Source of the DNA: Pseudisothecium myosuroides
Lineage: Eukaryota; Streptophyta; Bryopsida; Hypnales; Lembophyllaceae
Direction of reading: 5' to 3'
Length of the DNA stretch: 64,000 bases
Assembly: GCA_951799445.1 (NCBI GenBank)
Contig: OX637293.1
Span: 27,218,001 to 27,282,000 of the forward strand
The translations under genes were made by a program, and so were the position numbers. How positions within the stretch are numbered: the stretch's first letter is position 1; each line of letters starts with the position of its first letter. Shown piece after piece: positions 10,919 to 22,079 of this stretch. Under the pieces are notes generated by a model. That model worked only from the letters and a program-made list of their open reading frames with translations, was not told the DNA's origin and did no database searches.

Positions 10919-11374
10919 ATGTTTCAAAATATTAGTGAACATGACTTAAAAAAGGCATTACAAAAGAAACAAAGAAAGGATAGGGCTGATAAGTGGTCTA
11001 ATCGTCGGATTATATCTTCCTATAAGAACCCAGTGTTTACCCCAACACCGGCAAGACCACCTTCACCCCAAGATCCTAATTTGGACAATTTAAACATAGA
11101 ACAAACTTTAAATTCACCTTTAGGAACTTATGCAAGAAGACAAGTAGATAATATTTTAGGCAAAGAATCAGTTGACATTATAAACCCCATTGTAGCAAAT
11201 ATTGCTGATAACCTTCTAGACCAAAAAGATAGGAATTTTCAAAAAATTCCTTATTTAACTTTTGAACGAGGACAATCTTATGCCATATTTAACTACTTCT
11301 GGAATTTACGGGGAATTCTGGACTTTGTGAAGGTCCTGTCCATCGGGAGATCTTCCCGATGGTATGTACAATGA
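10919..11374 (+). CDS. Retrotransposon ORF truncated and fused to the end of element A
   Basis: The 151-codon frame has two origins. About 120 codons (MFQNISEHDLKKALQKKQ through TFERGQS) are retrotransposon sequence. From 11,278 on, the frame reads the terminal inverted repeat and subterminal DNA of giant element A, ending at TGA. The genuine part is basic, with a Pro-rich segment (TPTPARPPSPQDP) and helical C-terminal half (LGKESVDIINPIVANIADNL). I recognise no family. The junction dates element A as younger than this retrotransposon. Confidence 0.5.
   Translation: MFQNISEHDLKKALQKKQRKDRADKWSNRRIISSYKNPVFTPTPARPPSPQDPNLDNLNIEQTLNSPLGTYARRQVDNILGKESVDIINPIVANIADNLLDQKDRNFQKIPYLTFERGQSYAIFNYFWNLRGILDFVKVLSIGRSSRWYVQ
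11278..11303. repeat. Element A left terminal inverted repeat (26 bp)
   Basis: It starts TTATGCCATATTTAACTACT and ends TCTGGA. It matches the reverse complement of 32763-32788 at all 26 positions. If the outer TA is target duplication, the element proper begins TGCC. Confidence 0.85.
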
Positions 11375-11759
11375 GTCCGTAATGCCGTTCAAAGGAGATT
11401 TAAATCGCTTTGGGATGCTAAGTGGTCTGGAGATTTCCCGGTGCAAGGAAATATACTCCTTCGGGATAGAGTGTTCGAACAAATCAATGAATTTGAGATG
11501 ATGTCAACTCCGACATTTGCTGTAAGCGGTACATTTGTATCCGGGGTTGCATTAATATGCGACATCACAGATCGGGAGAGCTCAGAAGATACTTCCCAAA
11601 GTATCACATAACACAAAAGAATGGATGAAGCAACATAATGCAATTACAGACATTTGGTAAGGTGTAATCACAGTCAGATAGAAAAGGTGGATTCGCCACT
11701 TATATAATCATTTGGATGCAACAAACAGGTGATATATAACCCAGCTAGTCCACTTCCAA
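11375..11759. other. Element A left subterminal region, no gene seen
   Basis: It holds the outermost palindrome (11342) and a half site near 11571, with no credible coding frame. Confidence 0.5.
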
Positions 11760-12242
11760 CTACATGTTTTTTGGGGCCCAAGACCAATCAAAAGGCGGTG
11801 CTATAATGTGCGGACGATCTAACTCTACAGGACCTACATCATCCCTCACATGCAACGCCAGTCGAAGTAAGTGCGGACGTTCCCAATCAAGAGGATCTAG
11901 GACAAGCATTACAACACTGTTATTCAAGAGTACCCTACGCGTCCGAGGAATGTTCAAGACAGTCTTCAGTATTGCACGACGATGGGGATACACCTGGTTC
12001 TTCCGTGGATTGTCAGACCCGGCAAAAAATAGAAACCTTGACAGAATTTCCGGCGGTAGAATACGTCGAAGAAGAGCGGCCAGTGTTGAAGGTTGCATTG
12101 CGGACCACAAACCACAGTGAGTTTCATGAACGAAATGTCGGAGAAGACCACGGAAGCCGGGCCGAATTTCGATATTCTGTGGGAGATCCGCCACACCGCC
12201 CTTCACGCAGAGATCCCCTGTTAGTACTAAGAGCATCGCCTT
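11760..12242 (-). pseudogene. Degenerate second FCP1-like HAD domain in element A
   Basis: After a likely acceptor (TTTGCAG, AG at 12243-12244) the minus-strand frame reads KAMLLVLTGDLCVKG, RPGFRGLLRHFVHETHCGLW, SAMQPSTLAALLRRILPPE and VVMLVLDPLDWERPH. These line up with the giant gene's FCP1-like domain (YYVVFDLNGVLVHR, RPNVGHLLDFVHRHANIAFW, SSMTPANVTKVLNQMLPG, VLLVDDDPL). The nucleophile motif is lost (LTGDLC for FDLNGV) and the second Asp pair is reduced. It looks like a decayed duplicate of the C-terminal module, or the end of a second gene. It lies between palindromes at 11342 and 12303. Confidence 0.5.
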
Positions 12243-13406
12243 CTGCAAAGACCAAGTAAGCCTCAGTACGCAGACATGTACATACAGAAACGACGTCAAT
12301 TGATCGTGAGATCCCCCGACCAATATGCAATACAACAGAACCGCTAATTGAAAATACGCATGGGTAGTTATTTGAAGAACAGCGACTGAATGTCTTATTT
12401 GCTGCATAGTGCAAGGAAATTAGCAATACTTCTACGGTGTCACTGCAGCCCAGAATACAGCACTAACAAGGGATGCAGATTTAGAATTCGCGTCAAATAC
12501 AAAAAAAGGTTTAGGGTGACATACTAGAAGACCGAAAATACTCAAGCAAAGGAAGTTACGCAGCAGAAATTCAATTGCATTCGATTGAAGCAACAAAAAT
12601 GGACATTACATAATCCGCCTAAGACTAATAATTCGATGCAAGGGAAAATGATCGTGAGATCTTCCGATCAAGCCGAAGACAGAGGACAAAATTATCAATT
12701 TCAAATCCGTACTTCAGCAAACCGGAACTGCAGGAGAACTCCCAAACAAACAGTAGAAGCACAACTACAACTTCACTGTCATCCACAAGTACAAAAACAC
12801 AAGACAATACAAGGACGGAAACAACATTTCAAAGTTCACACGTCACGTCGTATCGTGCGATCTCCTGATGAAGCTTGCCGCGCAAGATGATGACGCCCAG
12901 TGTTAAAATCTAGTGAAGTGTTCAAAAAATTCCACTCTTCCGAGTAATATGATAAACAATTTCAGAACCAAATTTAGATTAAAGCTGCAAACCAAGAGTA
13001 AGAAAACAATTCTAAGTGAGGGTCATGCTCCGGAAATGCATTCACATTAGATTTAAAAGACAAGGATAAATGCCTAGAACAGTCCGATCTACCGATAGAA
13101 TCCACTTCCACGGTATACCATTAGATCTCTAGATGTGCATGCACGCGGATTAATAGTCAAGGTCGAGGTGATCCCTTCAAACTCATAATTATCTTAATCA
13201 AAGGCATTTAGGAAAAAAATTTATTTTCACATTTATTACGAGGCAGAATCAATGCCTCCTACAAACAAAGAATGTCCAGTATTTCGAAAATGCATTTACA
13301 ATATTTACAGTATGTTCAAGAGTTTTAAGCTACAAGCAATAATATGCACGCCAAAAGGAGATTGTGAGATATCACGATGAAGTCCGTCGAGGAAGAGAAA
13401 CCAAAA
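12243..13406. other. Downstream arm of element A, palindromes only
   Basis: Palindromes at 12303, 12651, 12852 and 13361 are the only organised feature. The one at 13361 lies about 30 bp beyond the giant gene's stop codon. Frames of up to 101 codons here have no protein-like character. Confidence 0.5.
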
Positions 13407-16400
13407 CTAAACTACTGCCCTCAAAATGTCAGAGCCCGGTCTGGTCAACGGGACCGCTGGTGGCAGACCATTGTGGAGCGGATGCTTCTTGACATACGCC
13501 GGCACAGCTTCCTGTGACTTAAATTGACCTCCGAGCCAAGGACTGAGCACCCCCACAAGGTACTGGTTCCTCCAGTCCCCATCAAATTTGTGGGGGAAAA
13601 TGGCGCTATGACAATCATTCAGGAGGTTCTTAAGTGGATCGTCATCAACGAGGAGAACATTCTCGATTGACCTCAAACCCAGCTTAGTGGCGAAATGATT
13701 TAGATCCTTGAGGAAGAAGGGCCTGTCCGGGTGATTGGGGTCTCTGTAGGACGACTTTGTGCAGTCTTCCTGCGTGAGAACAGGCACGTCCTTCGCCTTA
13801 ACAGACGTCCCCGGCAGCATTTGATTCAATACCTTCGTCACATTTGCCGGTGTCATACTGCTCCAGAATGCAATGTTTGCATGTCTGTGCACAAAGTCAA
13901 GTAAATGACCAACATTCGGTCGAAGTGTTACGACGCGTCTGTTCAAATCATTGAATGACCTGTGAACAAGAACTCCATTAAGGTCGAAGACCACATAATA
14001 CCGCCGCTTTTCTACCTGATTCGACGACTTCGCCACCGGTTCAGCAGGCACTCGAAAAACTGCAGAATACAAGAGAAGCACAGAGTCAGTGACCGGCCAA
14101 TTCAAGATTCGTTATCTCGTATGTACATTGACAATAATGTAGGCATGTTACCTGCGGGAGCTCGGGCGCTACAAGATGGCGACCCTTCCGCCCTCCTTTC
14201 GTCGCCCAATTGTCCTCTTTCCCTCTCGCCACCGCTCACTGATCCTTCCCCCCTCCTCTCGACGAGCATTTGCCCCTTTCCTCTCTCGTCGGCGCTCACT
14301 GGTCTTCTTTCCCCTTGGTCACCACTGAAAGATCCCGGCTCAAGGTCGTCGTCGCTCGAAGCCACCACCACCCTCCTCCCTCTAACGCCGCCTTCCAATG
14401 CCTCCCACTCTTCGTCTGCATCAGGTGGATCCCCTCCATCATACACTGCACGCGGACCATCCTGAAATATCCATTTAAAGACGGGCTTGTAAAGGAAACG
14501 GTTCGCTCGCCTTACGGATTCCAAATGAATATCCTTGTTGTTATCGAGACGCTTCTTCCTATAGTGGTTTAGACTCGGTAAATGACCAAATGCTCTCATA
14601 CGATCAACAAGACAGAACTTCATTATTTCTTCAGCCTCGTAAGGTATGGCCTCTAGCACTTCGTCAGAATGGCACTCACCGTCATCAGGAACCACCTCTC
14701 CTGCAACCTCCAGTGGAACACTGGAGGCCAGTGAAGCAATGTCGACAATCCTCGCCCGCCCTATCACAGGTATACTCTTCCTTCCAGGAACAGGTTTGGG
14801 ACTCAGGGGGACCAAGTCAACAAGGGTGTCGTTCAGTACAGCAACCGTGATGCCCATCGGCGGGAGCAATCGCTCTCGCACAGTCGTGGGATCCCCCGAC
14901 GAAGACAATGCAACCACTCCTTCCTGATGTTCACCCCCCTCGCTCTCTGCCGGATCGCCATGATGAATTGAGACCACTGACTCTTCAACGATCGTGGGAT
15001 CCCCCGATCCTTCAGGTCCCGGTGTTCGGCCTTGGTCATCCCTCCCTGCACCACGTCGAGAGACAGCTAACACAGTCTCCACAGGTAAAGCATGGCCCGT
15101 CGTGGGATCCCCCGATCCGAGGTGGTCATCATCCCCCTTTGACTCTTTCCTCCCCTCGCTGAGGTCGGCAGCATCCTCCCCGCTCTTGACCAGTGACTCG
15201 TTCGTCATCGTGGGATCCCCCGATGCTGGTTGGTGAGTGTCTTCCAGGGTTAATAAGTCGAGGTCCGGAAGCTGTCTGTCAGCTCCTGAAGCACGAGATG
15301 CCTGCGCATCCTCCTGTTGCGGCTGAGTCGACTTCACAGGCCTCGATGGTAACGGTCCCAAGGCACAAGTTAGAAGCGCTTCTGCCACGACTGATGCTTC
15401 GGGATTGGGACTCCCAGTCGGCTTCGCTAGCGACTGTTTGCGCTGCACCAACGACTTACTTGGAGTCCACTTGGAGGACCCCCCCTTCCGATTCTCGAGT
15501 GCTGTCTTCCGCGCTCGCTTGGCCGCCTTTGTGCTCCCAGTATCCATTGCGGTGTCGGGTTCCTTGACCGGCGTCTTAAGCAGCTTCCTCTTGGATATCC
15601 TTGGGTCCGTTAATTGGATACCTGAATTCACTTCGCCTGACGACCCGCTGGATATTGGAATTACAATTCGTTCAGCTGGTGACGGCTCTGGAGTACTCTC
15701 ATGCTCCTCTGCCAGATCTGCCAGCTTCGCCTGCGCCAAATGAACTTCGGGAACATCGTCTGCATCCTCTGCTCCACTTGGCGCATCCATCAGCTGCTCT
15801 TGCCGGGGGGAGGGAGTCGGAGATTTCGCCTGCGAGAAAGGCAATATCCCACCACAATTGAGCTCAGTTTGCCCTCCCAGATTAGCATGCGAGAGATATA
15901 CGCTGCCCAACGTCCGGAGATATCACGATGGTTCAGCAAATAATGCACACTAACCTTAGGGTGCTCAACCGACCTTGTTCCTGAACCCGGTCTGTGTTGG
16001 GTGATGTCTTCGAGTACAGCATCGTCATCATCACTCTCAACTTCCTCGTCCTCGTGTCCGGCCTCCGGAAGAGGAAGGGGTGCCGCTTGCGCATGTTTGT
16101 CGTCCCAAATCTGCTTGGCGAAGACCTGACTTAACGTCTTTGCTTCCGCTGAATCGACAACTTCCAGCACTTTACCACCTTCCGAATACTGAAATACAAC
16201 AACCGGAAATTAGTGACATTCAAATCCCCGAAATCGAAATGAGATTATCAAAAGAACAAAAGAAAAGACAATCGTTGTAGTGCATACCAAGCCCAGATAT
16301 GTGAACTCCGGACCCCCGTTGACATTCACAAAGACATAGTCGCTGCAAGCTAGTCCTTCGAATAGAATCAACGCACTGCTGATCTTCAGATACGGCATCT

Positions 16401-19400
16401 GCTGCCGACGCCAGTAAGGGTAGTCGTCCGGCATATCTTCCGCCTTGTACACTTGAGTCAGGCGGTCCAATCCCGGGAAGAAGCTTTTGAAGCAAGTCCG
16501 CCGCTCGTGCTCTTCGCTGTGCCCAAAAATGAAGACAACAAAGACATTGTACCCGTCTCCAGCCGGAGCTTGAGGGAAGAAGTCTTCGGGCCCTGCCATG
16601 TAGTTCACAACGTGCCAGTCCCACAACCTAGCTTTCACTTCCATCCTTCGTTTCTCTATGTGAGCCACAATCATGTGGAACCCTTCGGCATCTGTGAGGA
16701 GAATGGCGGCAGAGCGGGCTACAATTGTCTGGTCCTGCGGATCATAGTACTCCAGAGCGTCAAAGAGTCTCTTCAACTTCCGCTCTTCAAGAATTTTGGC
16801 GCGACACCCGCAGGACGTTGACTCGAACATGAACCAGATGTAGAGGTGCTGCTTCTTCTTTCCCCTCCACGCTATGACGTCCCCTGCCGCCAAGGTGGCG
16901 CTGATGTCCCAGCTGCTTTCCTCCATGGTTTTACAGAGATAGTGCTCTGAAAAACCACGTGCATTTGCCTGCACCGATTCTTCCTCCGCCGTCAGCTTGA
17001 AGTACGACTCCCACATTTGGATCACCGACTGCGGAAGGTCAGCTGGGTCGAACGTCCTGTTGAGATTTTTCGTCCGAACCTGCAACCACTTCTTTCCAGC
17101 AGGGGTTTCCATTGCCTTGTTGACCCACATCTCCACATCCTCGTGCTAAATGTTCCTTTCCGTTGCAAACTCGACCCACAAAGAGTCCGGGTAAGGCTCG
17201 TACTCCACCCTCCTCGCCGGCAGCAGATGACCCTTGTAGTGTGACAAGAGTTCGTTCTTCATCGCCCTGACCAACCGAATTTTGGCACCGGCGTCTGCAA
17301 GAGAGATGATGTGTTTTCCACCTCTCTGTGATTTCGACTTTGCGACGGAGGTCTTCATGCTAATAACCTGGGCTTCGACTTGATCTGCAAGGAAATTGAT
17401 GTCCTCCGGTCTAAGTCCGTAAAGGGGCTTGAAGTCGTTTGCCGCCAACGGTTTGCGATCCGTACTCCCCGATACATCGACCAGCCCCGCCGCGTCGGGA
17501 AGGAGACCTGCCATGAATCTCTCCTCTATCTTGATCCATCTCTCAACATCAGCGTCGTTCTCCAGGAAGAGTAGAGGGATTCTCAGTTCGGCGATGTCTT
17601 TCGCCTTTGCTCCCGCAAATATTGTTGCCACCGACGGCTGAAACGCCTGCCAACCAAAGGAATAACAGTCAGTACGCGATCCGTAGACAGACCACGTGAA
17701 CACAAGAAGTCCAATAAACAGTCGTGCGATCCCACAATCAGTCAGTTACCACGAGGAAGTCGTTTAGGCAACAGGCAGTCGTGAGATATCACGATGAGCC
17801 ACTATCTTCTACATGCACAATTTGAAAACACCACGCACTGAACCGCCAACACAAAAAACTAAACTAGCGCTATCTGGTATTTCATATGTTAAAGTCGTGA
17901 GATATCACGATGGCTGCACTCTAACGTAGAACTACCCCTTATCGCAAATCCAGGACTTAGTCGTGGGATACCACGATGACGAGGTTCTAACGTAATGAAG
18001 GTCTGAGATGTAGTGCAGGACCATCGGGAGATCCCACGATGGTCAGGTAGAGCGCACTCTGATGACCCCCCAAAAAAAATATGTCAACTCTAGCAGCATT
18101 CTTACATTGTACTCTACTGAGTGCGATTTGCCCAATATTGCTGGCTGTGGACTTCCCATACTTCGCCACTTGATTCTTGCGTTTAGCAGCTGCTTCGTGA
18201 AGTTCTGCTCCTTCTGTTCGCCGACGACATCTTGGTTCAGCGCCCGCGAGAAGTGCACTAGGTCTCCGTGGTGATCTTTGTCCGTCCACACAGGTAAAAT
18301 ATTGAAGGTGGAGGCGAGCTTCTTGTCCTTTTCGGGAATCACACCAAGCCTAATCAGGTCCTTGAATGCCTGGACAGTGTGTTGGCCCCCTATAATGTAG
18401 TAGTGCGTCTTGGGGTTTTCAAAGATCTCCTTTTTCGGCGCTTGCTTCTCATAGTACGACACTACCTTCGCCGGGCCGTAAGGTCCCGCTTTAAGGGAAA
18501 GCACTGTTATGACTCTGTTCTCCGAGTCATAATCAGGTGTGATTCGTGCCTTCCTCGTCAGCGAATCAAGCCGCTCTGCCTGAATTCCCCTGTACACGAG
18601 CAGTGCTACAGGTGCCTGGTGCAGATAGTTGTAGTGCACGCGGATGAGCTCTCCTTTGCTGTCACAGACTGGTTTCCTGCCCCATTTGTACAGGCCACCA
18701 AAAGAGTTCTCGTACAGGGTCCTCATCTTATTCATCTCTTCCGGTGTCATCTTCTTCACGTCTGCCTCCCCTAGAGCCACAGCCCTGTGAAGCGGAAGCG
18801 GGGTTTCCGATTTTTTCTTCTTTTCGGATGTCCCAGCTGCGGCTTCAACTTCGTCCCCGGGAGCTCCAACTGCAGACTTCCTCTTCCTGGTCTTCTTTTT
18901 GGGGGACGGCGTGGGAGCAACCGCTGTTACGGCTTGCGGGGGAGCGTTTGTATCTCTTAAGTCTTCCAGGATTATGTCCCACTGGTTCTTCAGCTCCTTA
19001 GGCTTCCACCGAGGCTTAGACGTGTCCTTGCACATCAGATGTGATCTTGCAGTCACAGACTCGCAAAGAGTGAGGCTGAACTTCGCGTAGTCAAGGATCA
19101 GCCCAAACGTTATGATCTCCCCGGAAAGGGGAACCTTCTCCTCTACAACTAGGAGCGCTGTGTCGTCGTCAAGCCCCTTCATTTCTAGTACCTTCAGTCC
19201 GGCAGTTGGGTGCCCCATTGTCCCATTCACCAGCGTGGGAAGAATAGTGGCGGAGCCGTCACTCTCTGCTTTCCAGGCGATTCCCCAATGCGTAATCTGC
19301 TCGTCGCATCGGAAAAAGGCTTGTGGTGGATGTGGACCTGTGTACTCCAAAGACGTAATGTAGCAGTCGATGAAGGTACCAAGCTTCCTTGGTGTCAGTT

Positions 19401-19429
19401 CTTCTGGACCTTCGTCGACTTGCATTTCA
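13407..19429 (-). CDS. Giant ParB-like / methyltransferase-like / FCP1-like fusion protein of element A
   Basis: I read exons at 19429-18106, 17646-16288, 16188-15955, 15829-14152 and 14059-13407. All introns are GT-AG and all phases join. From the ATG at 19425 this gives about 1,747 residues with one in-frame TAG (17146-17148). Residues 1-160 match element B's N-terminus in position; 177-183 is KKKTRKR, a likely nuclear signal. About 235-410 is ParB/Srx-like, with YYIIGGQHTVQAF at 342-354. About 441-950 resembles a beta-class amino-methyltransferase (NVNGGPEFTYLGL at the FxGxG position, degenerate), then an acidic linker (EDEEVESDDDD). Exon 4 is low complexity with SGDPT repeats. Exon 5 is FCP1-like: FDLNGVLVHR near 1556, RPNVGHLLDF, FWSSM, VLLVDDDPLKN. 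The second catalytic Asp is Asn. ParB-methyltransferase fusions are known in phages and bacteria; the FCP1 addition is new to me. Confidence 0.75.
17647..18105 (-). other. 459-bp intron of the giant gene carrying five palindromes
   Basis: The donor is GTAAG (18101-18105) and the acceptor GGCAG beside 17646. Palindromes start at 17721, 17778, 17894, 17960 and 18023. The matching intron in element B (53371-53509) also carries palindromes, of B's own type. Confidence 0.7.
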
Positions 19430-20458
19430 CTGCAGCATGGTAGAAAGAGATGTTAGTTTCTACATTGTCCGATAGAGCAGATGGTGGTGCGATATTATTC
19501 TCGTTCTAACTTTAATTTTTATCCTTAGTCGTGGGATCCCACGACGGATGTTATGAAAGCGAAGGAATGGTTTCGTGATCATTTTGATGATCTGGTTTCA
19601 CAAATTACCGTTGTCGTGGGATATCACGATCGGTTACATTCACGGACAGTAGTGGGCAGGTGGTTACTGCATCTCATCTCACTAACTGAAGGCGTCCCGG
19701 CATATGACGACGGCACCAAATAACATAGAATGGATATTGGAATATCTTAGAAGGTGATCGGTGATGATCTGTGAAACTACTGTCTGTCGTGGGATCCCAC
19801 GATTGATTGTTCACATAATCAGCGCTATTTATTAACGCGCCTTCATCTCAATTTCTCTACCCACGCTAGACTCTCTCGTCGTGATTTCCCACGACGGTTT
19901 AGTACTTGAATGCTCTATGTAGGTGGCCTTCTAATTGTTAAGTCTGGGTCAGACGCGGTCCTTACTATCCTCCATCGAGGGATCCCACGATGGGTTACTA
20001 ATCCATTGCCTGGTCTGTGCCTAACCTGTGGTCTGGGTTTAGATTGCAACTTCACATCTTATCATCGGGGGATCCCACGATGGGCCACAAACCCTAAAAC
20101 TCGTGTGGCCGCGCAGTGGTGGGCGGCTAGGGTTTCAAGTCAGGGATCCTACGATGCTCGAATCTACACAGGGACTGCCTTGTCGTGGGATCCCACGATG
20201 CACGGTTTTAGGGTCACTATCTGCGGTGACAGAGTCACGTACTCATTACCGTGTGTTCTTCTCGGCATATGTACTACCGTATTTCTCGGCCATGTTTATA
20301 ACAGCCACCATGACAGAGGCTCTACTACCCTCGTTTTCAGCAAAGTGCGTACCAATGCAATTGCAAATAGCCATACCCTAATTATTGGTATTGTTTATAA
20401 CGTAGACATTGCAAGCAAGAAACGGAAAGTAATGAGAATATAGTTCAAAGTAATTTAC

Positions 20459-20583
20459 GGGTCCTTCCAAACTGGGAGGTCTGCTGTACGCTAGGATGGA
20501 GCTGCTGCCATCGTAGCTTCCGCTTGCACGGGTCCGGCCTTGTTTTCAGCTACTACAGAAATGCCCTTCCGCTCTTCGAAAGA
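20459..20583 (-). CDS. Candidate upstream exon of the element-A giant gene
   Basis: The acceptor CCATAG lies next to 20583. The exon reads SFEERKGISVVAENKAGPVQ, AEATMAAAPS, a TAG (20491-20493), then RTADLPVWKD. A donor GTAAAT lies at 20458. Its phase (two spare bases) matches the single base before GAA-ATG in the exon starting at 19429, giving WKDP-EMQVDEG across the join. The intron between them (19430-20458) holds seven palindromes. With the TAG the start could be at 19425; without it the protein would extend upstream. An alternative is a separate small gene that ends at this TAG. Confidence 0.4.
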
Positions 20584-21266
20584 CTATGGCATGAAATTCA
20601 AATGCAGAAGAAATTGTAGCTTCAATCATTCACTGAGAATCACAAACTCCTAACTTGTTTCTTCATGACTAGCGAAGTGAATTTAATTGAAGAGAAGGTA
20701 AACTTAAATCATTCTAAAGCGACGGACTAAGTAGCCTATCGCACAGAAAACAAGCGTGTCTGATCATAGTCATAAAATCCCTGCACAAACCATGTTCCTA
20801 ATATCATTCACAAACGAGTACTGTCTAACTAAATAATATACAATGAACTCTTCGCTCCATTCCTCTTTGGGAGCAACATTCCCATTCCTTACTTCACTTT
20901 GCTTCAATTCAAACACTCACAGCAGTCCATACACATTGAACTCTAGTTCGTGAACTACATCAAGGTTATTTAGCATTTTAGGGTCTACAGTTCATATGAA
21001 CCGACAACTACGATGCGTGAGGAGAGCCTACAGCTGCAAGGAAGGCGAGTGCTAAAAATTCATTGTATCCATGTACTAGAATGATGCAATCTACAAGCTT
21101 GAATGGGATCATCAATTCTTTCCAAGCCTAGAAGCTGAACTCCACAGCAAACGCACAGCTCTATGCAATCAGAAATCCACAACAAAGAAGTAAATCAACC
21201 TTACAGATGGAGTCAAAACTACAAAATCAAAATGCTGCTTTGGAGGCTTGACTATGACAAACTAAC

Positions 21267-21455
21267 CTGTTGGATGAGCCGGGTGAAATCCAACACCTTG
21301 TCCTTCTCGCGCACTGGATCTGAAAGCTTGCGCACCGCCTCCGCCAAGAAATGCTCCGCACACTCCACCACGAGATAGCAGTGTCGTTCTCCGCGCACGT
21401 CCACAGACTCCGCCAGCAAAATTTGAACACGCTCCTTGGATGTCCCCCGACGCAC
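21267..21455 (-). CDS. Candidate first coding exon of the giant gene (element A)
   Basis: The frame reads RRGTSKERVQILLAESVDVR, GERHCYLVVECAEHFLAEAV, RKLSDPVREKDKVLDFTRLI, then QQ. It ends exactly at a donor (CAACAG-GTTAGT) in phase 0, which fits the phase-0 acceptor at 20583. The composition is clearly protein-like. No ATG precedes it in frame: a TGA lies just upstream, so the start is missing, in another exon, or decayed. I recognise no domain. Confidence 0.35.
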
Positions 21456-21502
21456 TCAGCTCCGCGCACAAATGTTGAACCAAACAGAGAACCTCCAAAC
21501 AA

Positions 21503-22079
21503 CCAAACTCACTCCAAATGCAAACCTTTAGAAATTGACCCAAACTCACGGACTGCAAGAACTGAGAATGAATGCACAAGGAAGGCGGAGAAGCGCATGA
21601 CTGAGCAAAACGGAGAACGGAGAAGCACACGACGTCGAGAGAAAAGCACTGCAAGCAGACATCGTGAAGAGGAAAGGAAACCAGGAGGAGAGGAAACCGT
21701 CGGGGAAAAATGCTGACGTGGCACTGTCAGGTGCAAGACGGCGGAGGTCATGACTGCCCACCGTCCTCATGATTACTGACATCATGAGGAGGGCTTGAAT
21801 AGAAGTCTTAAGCTAAATAATCACTCATTACACAAAATGCTGAAATTAGGTCGCACACTTGCACCTCACTAATTTCGTGACATTCGATAATTACCACATA
21901 CATTTTTTTTGTTTCTCTATAAGAATGCACTATTTGTTATTTAAGTATTGTTGCTATTGGAACTCTCAAAACTCCATGTCTACAAATAAAAATAATTGTA
22001 GAAACGTTTATTTACTTTGATGGCTTGTAAAGTAACTTTGTTGAAATAAGGCAACCTAGTTATACTATTTTAAATGTCG
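21503..22079. other. GC-richer leader region, then AT-rich DNA
   Basis: The part to about 21,780 is GC-richer and probably contains the promoter and leader of the minus-strand giant gene. The plus-strand frame at 21351-21716 is Arg/Glu-rich and looks like a shadow. No motif beyond this is clear. Confidence 0.35.

Noticed and set aside
9533..11374. Endogenous pararetrovirus
   Set aside because: The primer site is of tRNA-Asp type, typical of LTR retrotransposons, and an LTR-like segment precedes it. Nothing specific to pararetroviruses is seen.
11342..20199. Regular palindromic repeats as a CRISPR array
   Set aside because: Spacing is irregular (tens to thousands of bp), sites fall in eukaryotic introns and exons, and no cas genes are present.
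21351..21716. 121-codon plus-strand frame as a gene
   Set aside because: It is antisense to a more protein-like minus-strand exon with a good donor, and is Arg/Glu-rich low complexity.
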